From: an uncultured Oscillospiraceae bacterium
GTDB lineage: Bacteria; Bacillota; Clostridia; Oscillospirales; Oscillospiraceae
Reading direction: 5' to 3'
Assembly (NCBI GenBank): GCA_934565615.1
Contig: CAKTIH010000043.1
Span: 1-15,454 of the forward strand
Length of the DNA: 15,454 nucleotides
Shown: in pieces, positions 1-6,360 of the stretch
Position numbering within the stretch: position 1 is the stretch's first letter
How the letters are laid out: every line of letters begins with the position of its first letter
Position numbers and translations under genes: made by a program
Notes under the pieces: generated by a model
Database searches by the model: none
What the model was told of the DNA's origin: nothing
The model's input: only the letters and a program-made list of their open reading frames with translations

Positions 1-20
1 ACTCTTATTTTTTCAACATG

Positions 21-66
21 CTAAAAGTTGGAGCACCCGGAGCTACCCAGGTACCCCAACTTTTAG
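21..66. terminator. Hairpin past the 3' end of the membrane-protein gene, possible bidirectional terminator
   Basis: Bases 21-31 and 56-66 form a perfect 11-bp inverted repeat (CTAAAAGTTGG / CCAACTTTTAG) around a 24-base GC-rich loop. The arms carry A4 and T4 runs, as in bidirectional intrinsic terminators. It lies 38 bases beyond the stop codon of the minus-strand gene that ends at 104. The U tract is short and partly inside the stem, so a dispersed palindromic repeat is an alternative reading. Confidence 0.5.
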
Positions 67-103
67 TTTACAGCCGTTATAACAGGAGATAAGAACCGCA
101 ATT

Positions 104-1936
104 TTATCCATCGAAGGAGTTGCCTCCGTCTTTGCTGACTGATGACACATTCATTGCAGTCCACCATAAGATCACTGGCATCATGGCCATGGTTGTTAGA
201 CAATAGCGTATGTTGTTCGACATGGGAGAAGCGATGCAGATTAGAATATTCATTACGCACGGTATAAGCGGAACCATGGCGACTGTTTTTTTCTTCATCC
301 AGAGCATGACCACGCAGGCAAGTGTAAGCCAAGTATATATTCCCGACAAGGTGAACAGTTTCAGCACAGGTATATTATGTGATGTCTGCCAGACAAGATT
401 TGTTGGAACCGCAAAAGCTAAATTAGTTCTCCTTGTGATTCCGGGAATATCTGTTTCAGCTGATCCATTTGCCGAAATGGATATGATCGGTTCAATAAAA
501 CCGCTTTCTAATGGCGCTATATATCCGGAGCACAGGCCTATCAGCGCATCAATGTAAATTGTTGGATGCTTTAGCCCCATGCGAAACCACACAGAGAAGT
601 AATTTTTGAGAGCTTCACTGTTGCCGTGATATTTGATTTTTACCGGATCCGAAACAGTATAGTCATAGTCTTCTGCAAGCGTGTCGTACTCAAGGACGCT
701 GTCAATGACCTCGCGCTCGTATTCAGTCACTTCGTCTCCAGCATATACAACATACCGCGCAGTCTGCTGGAAAGGAATGCTCAGCATCTCAGCCTCGGAG
801 CCTTTCTTGATACCGAGCGCAGGGTAAAGCCCATGCACCACTGTGCCATATACCAAAACTGCCGCGCATACCGCACAGGCCATGCGTTTCATGATATCAC
901 GCGGGATACAGAAAATGAGCAGGATCATAAACGGCAAGAGCTCATATACGCCGTTATTCCTGAGCAGAAAGGTTATGGCGGCTGATGCGCATACGGCGGC
1001 TGCCTTTTTGACGCTGCACTTCCCTGTGCGCAGCACTTCTATCAGCAGCACTGCCGTAAGGACGTAAAATTCTGTATACAACATGTCCTTTTCAAACCAC
1101 TGGCAGTACATGCCCCATACGGGATTCAGACAGTAAAACAGCACAGCCGCGATCCGCGCGCCGCGGCTTACGCCCATGCGGCGCAGAACGACCAACGCAT
1201 AAGCGAAGATCATGGAACCGAGAACCGTCTGCATGACTATGTATATAAAGCAGCCGAAGGTACGCGATTTTATTGCGGCGCCGATGTTTACACAGAGCGT
1301 CATGATCGCCGTGCTCAGCGGCGGGTGATGAGTTGTATATTCTGTATATCCAAGCCCCTGCTGAAGCTGCCATGTTGAATCAAAGCAGAAGGTTGCCGGG
1401 TAGCCTGAAAGAATATACGGCAGCCAGCATATAAAAATAATGGCGAAATAGCAGAGCCATATTTTAATTTCGGGTTTGCCGCTGTACTGCCTCAATTCGG
1501 CATTCTCAAAGCTGCAATAGATCCAGCGCAGTATCAGATCTATCATGAACCAATACCCAAGGATGCACAGAGCGGAAAGAAAACGCTGATAGGCGTTCGC
1601 GTTCATAAAGGCCAGTGTGCCGGAATCACACATGCTGCGTCCCGCGATAAACATGACCGCAAAAAGACCGGATAGCAGGATAATGCGCCAGTCGTTCTTG
1701 AGCTTTTTCGACGATGTCTCGCGCTGAAAATAATAAAAGAGGACGAAAAATATAAGCCCGGTGATCCCGGAGCTTTCAAAGCTGTCCCTGAATTTCGCGA
1801 AGAATGCGATCAGTGCATCCTCAGAACCGTCGCTGGGGGTAACCTCTGTCTTTGCGAATAATGCTAAGACGATTATGAAACTTTCAAGCAGCCACAGCAC
1901 TTTTTTTGCCCATCCGGTTTTTGCTGTCATAATCAA
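104..1936 (-). CDS. Polytopic membrane protein, DUF6020 / GT-C glycosyltransferase-like
   Basis: A 610-residue integral membrane protein with about 11-13 hydrophobic segments, for example residues 13-28, 58-70, 84-99, 119-138, 158-178, 228-250, 262-275, 289-303, 311-325, 333-344 and 352-370, plus several near the C-terminus. A first extracytoplasmic loop carries FDSTWQ (185-190) and HHPPL (203-207), the acidic-plus-HHP arrangement seen in GT-C-fold lipid-linked sugar transferases. RNNGVY (326-331) and SIPFQQTARYV (386-396) resemble DUF6020-type proteins of Firmicutes. I place it there from motif memory only; donor and acceptor are unknown. The start is TTG at 1936, because GGAG at 1945-1948 lies 8 bases upstream; ATG at 1930 would be 14 bases away. 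The gene stands alone, and its base composition is more AT-rich than its neighbours, which could reflect transfer. Confidence 0.75.
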   Translation of the reverse strand: MIMTAKTGWAKKVLWLLESFIIVLALFAKTEVTPSDGSEDALIAFFAKFRDSFESSGITGLIFFVLFYYFQRETSSKKLKNDWRIILLSGLFAVMFIAGRSMCDSGTLAFMNANAYQRFLSALCILGYWFMIDLILRWIYCSFENAELRQYSGKPEIKIWLCYFAIIFICWLPYILSGYPATFCFDSTWQLQQGLGYTEYTTHHPPLSTAIMTLCVNIGAAIKSRTFGCFIYIVMQTVLGSMIFAYALVVLRRMGVSRGARIAAVLFYCLNPVWGMYCQWFEKDMLYTEFYVLTAVLLIEVLRTGKCSVKKAAAVCASAAITFLLRNNGVYELLPFMILLIFCIPRDIMKRMACAVCAAVLVYGTVVHGLYPALGIKKGSEAEMLSIPFQQTARYVVYAGDEVTEYEREVIDSVLEYDTLAEDYDYTVSDPVKIKYHGNSEALKNYFSVWFRMGLKHPTIYIDALIGLCSGYIAPLESGFIEPIISISANGSAETDIPGITRRTNLAFAVPTNLVWQTSHNIPVLKLFTLSGIYTWLTLACVVMLWMKKKTVAMVPLIPCVMNILICIASPMSNNIRYCLTTMAMMPVILWWTAMNVSSVSKDGGNSFDG

Positions 1937-2012
1937 TACTTATTCTCCGTTCTGCGATTCTGCAAGATTGCTCAGAGGAGCATGACAATGATACGTTCTG
2001 AACAAAGCATCA

Positions 2013-2029
2013 ATATATATATATATATA
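2013..2029. repeat. Alternating AT microsatellite, about (AT)8
   Basis: A pure ATATAT run of 17 bases lies about 80 bases upstream of the membrane-protein start. Such tracts melt easily and can vary in length by slippage. It lies in the promoter region of the minus-strand gene, so length changes could alter promoter spacing, but this is inference. Confidence 0.8.
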
Positions 2030-2178
2030 CTATGATAACACGCCGAGCGGGGCAAGTCAATGCATGACAGGAAAAAAGCCGAATGATGGCAGAGACGATG
2101 CGGAGAATAAAGGATCGCAGCATCCGTACGGAAACTCTGGGGGATTATTAAAAGTTTGCTTATAGCTTTCGGGTACGC

Positions 2179-2201
2179 TGTATGGTAAAATAAACCATAC
2201 A
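2179..2201. promoter_or_regulatory. Operator-like palindrome upstream of the flavodoxin gene
   Basis: TGTATGGT (2179-2186) and ACCATACA (2194-2201) are perfect 8-bp arms around the AT-rich spacer AAAATAA. The site overlaps a plausible but weak -10 (TATGGT at 2181 or TAAAAT at 2186); the best upstream -35 is TTGCTT at 2156 with a 19-base spacer. Arm length and spacing suit a dimeric repressor such as a MarR, TetR or HxlR protein. The regulator is unknown; the convergent MarR gene at 2861-3295 is one candidate. Confidence 0.5.
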
Positions 2202-2288
2202 AGGACAGCGATGGATCGATATGCGCAAACACGTGTACCGTCACTGACGCACCCAAGCAGACCTATGAAATTGGAAGGAGCAGTTGAT

Positions 2289-2801
2289 ATGGCTATTTTG
2301 ATCGCGTTTTACTCCCGCGCGGGAGAGAATTATTTTGGCGGAGCGTACCGCCGCGTTCCAGTCGGCAACACCGAAAAGGCGGCTGAAATGCTCGCGGAAC
2401 TCACCGGCGGCGAGCTTTTTAAAATCGAACAAGCTCAGCCCTATTCTGAAAACTATAAGACTTGCGTTGCCGAGGCGAGGAACGATATGCAAAAGAAGGC
2501 ACGTCCGGAGGTCAGGAACCTGCCGGATGCTCTGGATGCCTACGACGAGATATATCTTGGTTACCCAAACTACTGCGGCACGATGCCGATGGCTGTCTAT
2601 ACCTTCCTTGAGCACTACGACTTCACCGGCAAGACCATTCACCCGTTCTGCACACACGAGGGCAGCGGGCTTGCGGGTACGGTGAGGGACGTTCAGAGGA
2701 CAGCGCCGGGCGCGGTGGTCACAAAGGGTCTGGCAATCCACGGTAGCAGCGTGGACGGTGCAAAGGCCGCGCTTGAGAAATGGGTCAATGAGCTAAGGTA
2801 A
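2289..2801 (+). CDS. Flavodoxin family protein
   Basis: A 170-residue single-domain flavodoxin, predicted to bind FMN and carry electrons in the cytoplasm. The N-terminal strand and phosphate loop read AFYSRAGENY then GNTEKAAEML (residues 6-15 and 26-35); the interval is longer than in classical flavodoxins, as in the Flavodoxin_4-type family. GYPNYCGTMP (91-100) and THEGSG (122-127) fit the two FMN-ring loops. The ATG at 2289 is preceded by GGAAGGAG with good spacing. An in-frame ATG at 2211, behind a weaker AAGGA, would add 26 residues, but the family begins at the MAILIAFYSRAG strand, so the shorter form is preferred. The gene appears monocistronic, between an operator-like palindrome and a strong hairpin terminator. 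The partner enzyme is not identifiable. Confidence 0.88.
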   Translation: MAILIAFYSRAGENYFGGAYRRVPVGNTEKAAEMLAELTGGELFKIEQAQPYSENYKTCVAEARNDMQKKARPEVRNLPDALDAYDEIYLGYPNYCGTMPMAVYTFLEHYDFTGKTIHPFCTHEGSGLAGTVRDVQRTAPGAVVTKGLAIHGSSVDGAKAALEKWVNELR

Positions 2802-2807
2802 AATATC

Positions 2808-2840
2808 AGCCCCCAATACCAAGAACAGGTATTGGGGGCT
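2808..2840. terminator. Bidirectional hairpin terminator between flavodoxin and marR
   Basis: AGCCCCCAATACC (2808-2820) pairs perfectly with GGTATTGGGGGCT (2828-2840) around a 7-base loop, giving a 13-bp stem. It lies between the stop of the plus-strand flavodoxin gene (2801) and the stop of the convergent MarR gene (2861). T-rich bases follow on both strands (GTTACTATAT on plus, GATATTTTACC on minus). The long uninterrupted stem makes a shared terminator the best explanation. Confidence 0.85.
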
Positions 2841-2860
2841 GTTACTATATCTGATGAGGT

Positions 2861-3295
2861 TTACAGTATTTTTTTAATAAGCTTGCAGTAGGTGTTTCCG
2901 TATAGCTCCACCAGGCGGAGAAGCTCGGCGCTTTCCTTTTCACCCATCTCGTGCATTGCCGCTTCCTCCTGCCGCAGCAGGGGAACGATAACATCATTGC
3001 AGAGCTGCCGCCCTTTATCGGTCAGGGTGATGCCCTTATTCTTGCGGTTTTCGGGAAGCTCACGAAGCTCCACGATGCCGTCCTCAAGAAAGGCTTTGAC
3101 GACCAAGTTGATGGACTGCTTAGGGTAATGCGTGTCCTCGCTTATCTGCTTCTGTGTGCAGCCGTCGCCCAATGCATAGATCACATCCAGCACCATCAGA
3201 CTGAGGTAGGTCAGTCCCTTGGATTTGGCATAGGCCTCGTATGCGTTATCCATGTTCTGAAACTGCTCGATCAGCTTATCCTGAATAGAATCCAT
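2861..3295 (-). CDS. MarR family transcriptional regulator
   Basis: A 144-residue protein with the MarR winged-helix layout. An N-terminal dimerisation helix covers residues 1-25, and the recognition helix region TQKQISEDTHYPKQSINLVV spans about 47-66. The wing includes ELPENRKNKGITLTDKGR (78-95), and a C-terminal dimerisation helix covers about 100-140. MarR proteins are dimeric repressors that usually respond to phenolic or drug-like ligands. The ATG is preceded by GAGGAGG, 5 bases away. The gene begins 10 bases after the MATE exporter stop on the same strand, and its ribosome binding site overlaps that stop, so the two are almost certainly co-transcribed. The regulator probably controls its own exporter operon; this is inferred from linkage. 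Confidence 0.9.
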   Translation of the reverse strand: MDSIQDKLIEQFQNMDNAYEAYAKSKGLTYLSLMVLDVIYALGDGCTQKQISEDTHYPKQSINLVVKAFLEDGIVELRELPENRKNKGITLTDKGRQLCNDVIVPLLRQEEAAMHEMGEKESAELLRLVELYGNTYCKLIKKIL

Positions 3296-3305
3296 AGCGG
3301 CCTCC

Positions 3306-4637
3306 TCACGCGTAATGGTACTTGCCTTTGAAATGGCGGAAATAGTATACGGACAGCAGGATGCTCAGCACCTCGGCTGTCGGCATGGAGAGCCACACGC
3401 CGTCGACCCCCAGCAGCCCCGGCAGGATCAGCAGCGGGATCATAAGGAAGATGAGCGTCCTGAACAGGGAGAGGATGGCGGAGGTCTTGCCGTCGTTCAG
3501 TGCGGTGAAGAAACCGGAGGCAAAGAGGTTAAAGCCCATCAGCAGAAATGCCGCGGCGAAAATGAATATACCGCGCACGGCCATTTCCGTCACGGGGGCT
3601 GAGCCGTCGGCAAAGAGGCGGGCTATGGGCTTTGCCAGCGGGAAGGCAAGGATGAAGGTAATAACGGACATGATGGCAATAGTTTTAAGCGCGACGCGGT
3701 AGAGCTTGCGGAGTTCATCGTAATTTGCCGCGCCGTAATGGTAGCTGACGACGGGGGAGATGCCGTAGATATAACCGCCGTAGCTTGCGGAAAGAATGGT
3801 CTGCGCGGAAAGAATGACGGCCGCGGCCGCAACGCCGTCCGAGCCGACCAGACGCATGAGGATAACGTTCATCGCGATCATAGTCACGGTGACGGCGAGC
3901 ATGCCGACCATCTCGCTCATGCCGTTGGAGCAGGCTTTGAGGAGCGCCTTCCCGTTGAACCCCGGGCGGACAAAATAGAGCGTGCCCTTGCGGTTCGTGA
4001 AGAAGAACACGACGGCTATCACGGATTGCAGGATATACCCCGCCGCGCTTGCGTAGGCCGCGCCCGCGATGCCGAGGGGTATGACGGCGATAAGCACATA
4101 GTCAAGAACCATATTTGTAACGCCGCCTGCGATGGACAGCCAGAAGCCGAGCCCGGGCTTTCCCGCCGCCACGAAGAACATTTGCAGCACCATGCTGACC
4201 ATGCCGAAGGGTATCAGCATGAAAATGGGGATAGCGTAAGCCTCGCAGAGCGGATAGAGAGCATCGTCTGCGCCCATTGCGTAGAGGATAGGCTCGCAGA
4301 AAATGATACCGGTGACGCAGAAAACAGCGCTGACGACCACGCTGAACAATGTGAAGAAAGAGAAATTCTCCCGGGCTTTCTCATTGTCCCCCGCGCCCAT
4401 TTGATTTGAGACGAGCGCGCAGCCGCCTGTCGATATCATGACCCCGACGGCGAGCGTGATGGACAGCAGCGGCCATGCTATGCTGACGGCGGAGAGCGCA
4501 TCCGTACCAAGCAGGTTTGAAACAAACAGCTGGTCGACGATGCTGTAGATATTCATGAAGAGGTTAGACAGTATCGTCGGCAGAGCGTATTTCAGCAGCG
4601 ACCCTGTCGATACCTTGATGTTCAGTGAGTTTTCCAT
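3306..4637 (-). CDS. MATE family multidrug / toxic-compound exporter
   Basis: A 443-residue membrane protein of standard MATE length, with about 12 hydrophobic segments in two homologous halves. The first half contains IVDQLFVSNLLG, the usual MATE helix-1 signature; the second half has the matching LILSAQTILSASYGGYIYGISPVV region, quoted here only as a landmark around residues 267-290. MATE proteins export cationic drugs, metabolites or toxins using Na+ or H+ gradients across the cytoplasmic membrane. The start is ATG 4637 because AAGGAG lies 6 bases upstream; an in-frame ATG at 4661 lacks a comparable site. A consensus sigma-A promoter lies upstream at 4682-4709. The marR gene follows directly in the same operon, which favours a drug- or metabolite-inducible exporter. 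The substrate cannot be deduced from sequence. Confidence 0.92.
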   Translation of the reverse strand: MENSLNIKVSTGSLLKYALPTILSNLFMNIYSIVDQLFVSNLLGTDALSAVSIAWPLLSITLAVGVMISTGGCALVSNQMGAGDNEKARENFSFFTLFSVVVSAVFCVTGIIFCEPILYAMGADDALYPLCEAYAIPIFMLIPFGMVSMVLQMFFVAAGKPGLGFWLSIAGGVTNMVLDYVLIAVIPLGIAGAAYASAAGYILQSVIAVVFFFTNRKGTLYFVRPGFNGKALLKACSNGMSEMVGMLAVTVTMIAMNVILMRLVGSDGVAAAAVILSAQTILSASYGGYIYGISPVVSYHYGAANYDELRKLYRVALKTIAIMSVITFILAFPLAKPIARLFADGSAPVTEMAVRGIFIFAAAFLLMGFNLFASGFFTALNDGKTSAILSLFRTLIFLMIPLLILPGLLGVDGVWLSMPTAEVLSILLSVYYFRHFKGKYHYA

Positions 4638-4681
4638 GTGTTTCTCCTTGGTCATAAACAAGACGGTAAATAACTTTGACT

Positions 4682-4709
4682 ATTATACACAAGGAGAGAT
4701 GTTTGTCAA
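4682..4709 (-). promoter_or_regulatory. Consensus sigma-A promoter for the MATE-marR operon
   Basis: Read on the minus strand, a perfect TTGACA (-35, complement of 4704-4709) is followed after 16 bases by a perfect TATAAT (-10, complement of 4682-4687). The -10 lies about 45 bases upstream of the MATE ATG. Such a strong promoter ahead of an exporter usually needs repression, which fits the downstream marR gene. No clear MarR-type palindrome was seen within it. Confidence 0.85.
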
Positions 4710-4747
4710 GAGCGGATCTGTTAATACATGGAGACGAGAGCTGATAA

Positions 4748-5335
4748 TTATTCGCCGCGGCGTTTGACACAGAGCTGCATTACGGCGACGATATGCTTAA
4801 TGGAATCGGTGCAGTCATTTTTGAGCCACTCGGTGATGATCGCCATAAGACCGTTGATGCAGAAAGCGACGAGGTAACGCCGGTCAGCCTCGGGGACACC
4901 GTAGCGGTCAAGAATGGGCATGATAACATGGCGCAGCAGTCCGGCGTAGCTGTCGTTAAGATGCAGAGTACCGGCATTTTCAAGACTGGTACGGAACAGT
5001 CGCTGGTTTTCTTTGATATAGCTCAGGTACGGCGTCAGGTATTCCGGCGTCACAAGATAAAGCTCATCGAGCGGACAGTCGCGCAGCTTCGCTATAAATG
5101 ACGCAGAGTCGTGCTTCATATGGGCAAGAAACTGTTCGTTCAGATATTGGGTGCACTCGGCCAGAAGATCGCCCATTGTCTCATAATGCAGATAAAAGGT
5201 TGAGCGGTTGACACCCGCGGCTTCGCACAGCTCTTTCACGGTGATGTAGGCAAAGTCCTTCTTTTCGAGGAGCTGCAAAAACGCTTTATCCATTTTTGCG
5301 GCGGTGGAAAAATATTTACTTTCCGATTTGTTCAA
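4748..5335 (-). CDS. TetR/AcrR family transcriptional regulator
   Basis: A 195-residue regulator. The N-terminal DNA-binding domain contains KSESKYFSTAAKMDKAF (3-19) and the helix-turn-helix ITVKELCEAAGVNRSTFYLH (31-50), with YETMGDLL after it, a common clostridial TetR type. The remaining residues form an all-helical ligand and dimer domain. The start chosen is TTG at 5335, since relatives begin with NKSESKYF; ATG at 5293 would remove part of the DNA-binding domain. This TTG overlaps the end of the preceding gene by 20 bases, indicating translational coupling; its own ribosome binding site is weak. It is the third gene of an operon with two small membrane proteins and may repress that operon or the divergent uvrA-vat pair. 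Its ligand is unknown. Confidence 0.88.
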   Translation of the reverse strand: MNKSESKYFSTAAKMDKAFLQLLEKKDFAYITVKELCEAAGVNRSTFYLHYETMGDLLAECTQYLNEQFLAHMKHDSASFIAKLRDCPLDELYLVTPEYLTPYLSYIKENQRLFRTSLENAGTLHLNDSYAGLLRHVIMPILDRYGVPEADRRYLVAFCINGLMAIITEWLKNDCTDSIKHIVAVMQLCVKRRGE

Positions 5336-5786
5336 CGGCTTCGACCTGCTTTCTTGAATTCTTGCTGTGAGTAAGCATATAAACTGCGATCGCAATGACG
5401 GTCGCGTAGACGGCGATGCCGGTTATTGTGTTCATCATCCTGCGGAAATGCTCAGAGTCTCCGGAAAACTGCGCGATCATTGCTGTCTGTAAGCCGAGGA
5501 TCGACATCATGGTAGAGATGAAATTCAGCACCTTGGCGGCGATTTCCCGAACGAGTCTGTTTCTCATTATAGCGGATTTTATTCTGCTTGTCAGCCCCGG
5601 AATTGCCGCCAGCCAAATCGTAAGCGAGTACGCCGGCATACCGTAGATCGGGTATGCCGGTATACTTCTTGTGTCGTCTGCCGCAAAAATAAAGATAAGC
5701 GCGGCGAAGGAGAGCGGCGGGACGGCGATCACCGCCCACCGCGGCGGGTAAAGCAGGCTTTTTAGGAGCGCTCTTGCCTTATCCAT
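5316..5786 (-). CDS. Small four-helix membrane protein, unknown function
   Basis: A 156-residue protein that I do not recognise. Four hydrophobic segments are visible, at about residues 17-36, 44-64, 86-106 and 120-138. Basic stretches (KARALLK near the N-terminus, SRIKSAIMRNRLVR at 67-80, HSKNSRKQ at 140-147) suggest that both termini and the middle loop are cytoplasmic. No catalytic motif is apparent. It begins 2 bases after the upstream gene's stop and overlaps the TetR start downstream, so it is the middle gene of a coupled three-gene operon. A role as a membrane partner of the 117-residue protein, possibly in transport or envelope modification, is only a guess from linkage. Confidence 0.75.
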   Translation of the reverse strand: MDKARALLKSLLYPPRWAVIAVPPLSFAALIFIFAADDTRSIPAYPIYGMPAYSLTIWLAAIPGLTSRIKSAIMRNRLVREIAAKVLNFISTMMSILGLQTAMIAQFSGDSEHFRRMMNTITGIAVYATVIAIAVYMLTHSKNSRKQVEAVEQIGK

Positions 5787-5788
5787 GC

Positions 5789-6142
5789 TTAGCTTTCGCT
5801 GATCTCTTTTGCCAGCTCCATGATCTCAAAGGCATATTTCTGCTTGCCCTTTGCCAGCAGCTTCCTATAGATGGGGTAATTGACGCTTATGCCCGCGATC
5901 CCGATGACGCCGAGGATGATGCCGAGGACGAACATGGCGGTCGTGCCGCTGCCGATGACCTTCATTGAAAGGCACATACCCACGCCAAGGATGAGCGAGG
6001 CAATAACGCCGATGGTGTAGGTGAAAACGGTGGCAGGGAGCTTTGCTTTGGCGTCCAGCTTACGGAGCGCTACTACCTTAGATGTGTCCTTGGGTGTGTA
6101 TTCGTTTGCGAGCTGTTCTGCGTAGATCTTATCTGTGTTCAT
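5789..6142 (-). CDS. Small two-helix membrane protein, conserved clostridial type
   Basis: A 117-residue protein with a charged cytoplasmic-looking N-terminus (residues 1-35, including DTSKVVALRKLDAKAK), two transmembrane segments (about 38-60 and 66-88) and a basic C-terminal helix (91-112). The style matches a conserved family in Clostridia that databases sometimes label dihydropteridine reductase. I see no pterin or nucleotide-binding motif and regard that label as unsupported. The start is ATG 6142, because AAGGAGG lies 8 bases upstream; an in-frame ATG at 6160 precedes that site. It is the first gene of the operon leading to the four-helix membrane protein and TetR. Function is unknown. 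Confidence 0.8.
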   Translation of the reverse strand: MNTDKIYAEQLANEYTPKDTSKVVALRKLDAKAKLPATVFTYTIGVIASLILGVGMCLSMKVIGSGTTAMFVLGIILGVIGIAGISVNYPIYRKLLAKGKQKYAFEIMELAKEISES

Positions 6143-6171
6143 TACTTGTTCCTCCTTCATTTGATGGCTTT

Positions 6172-6200
6172 ATTATAGAGGAGGAAGAGAACAAACTGAA
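6172..6200 (-). promoter_or_regulatory. Probable promoter of the small-membrane-protein / tetR operon
   Basis: On the minus strand a perfect TATAAT (complement of 6172-6177) lies 29 bases before the ATG at 6142. A poor -35 (TTCAGT, complement of 6195-6200) sits 17 bases further upstream. The strong -10 with a weak -35 suggests modest or regulated activity. Confidence 0.55.
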
Positions 6201-6240
6201 CAACACGCAGAGCGGGATGTGTCGGTTTCAAAAGAAAAGT

Positions 6241-6260
6241 CGGTGTCAACTCGGACACCG
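6241..6260. promoter_or_regulatory. Inverted repeat between divergent operons, candidate TetR operator
   Basis: CGGTGTC (6241-6247) and GACACCG (6254-6260) are perfect 7-bp arms around a 6-base spacer. The site lies between the tetR operon (-) and uvrA-vat (+), the classic position for a TetR operator. A related direct repeat, GTCGGTTTCAA at 6221-6231 and GTCGGTGTCAA at 6239-6249, overlaps it. On the minus strand the hairpin is followed by ACTTTTCTTTTG, so an intrinsic terminator or attenuator is a possible alternative. Confidence 0.45.
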
Positions 6261-6294
6261 CGCGGAAATTTCGCCCTGTTAATTCGGGGCGCAC

Positions 6295-6305
6295 TATGAT
6301 AAAAT
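6295..6305 (+). promoter_or_regulatory. Possible -10 region for the uvrA-vat operon
   Basis: TATGATAAAAT contains a TATGAT (6295-6300) that matches the -10 consensus at five of six bases, about 60 bases before the uvrA start. No good -35 exists at standard spacing (the best, TGTTAA at 6277, pairs with TAAAAT at 6300). This is either a weak promoter or one that needs an activator. Confidence 0.3.
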
Positions 6306-6360
6306 AGGAACCGCCGGTAAAGTGCGGCCCAGACTGAAATGAATTTCCGGAGTATGACTG

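Larger units (their letters stand above)
1937..2288. other. 352-bp divergent intergenic region
   Basis: This stretch separates the minus-strand membrane-protein gene from the plus-strand flavodoxin gene. It contains an alternating AT tract (2013-2029), an operator-like palindrome (2179-2201), the ribosome binding sites of both flanking genes, and AT-rich DNA able to hold promoters in both directions. No convincing small gene was found. Short open frames here lack recognisable protein features. Confidence 0.6.

Noticed and set aside
2211..2288. Longer flavodoxin start at ATG 2211
   Set aside because: A weak AAGGA precedes it, but the 26 added residues are not flavodoxin-like, and the ATG at 2289 has a much better ribosome binding site at the family's usual N-terminus.
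3738..4409. A 223-codon plus-strand open frame inside the MATE gene
   Set aside because: Antisense to the exporter, rich in Asp/His/Glu from complementing hydrophobic codons, with no domain resemblance.
4675..4710. TTGAC / GTCAA inverted repeat spanning the MATE promoter as a MarR operator
   Set aside because: The arms are only 5 bp with 24 bases between them and include the -35 hexamer itself, so the match is probably chance.
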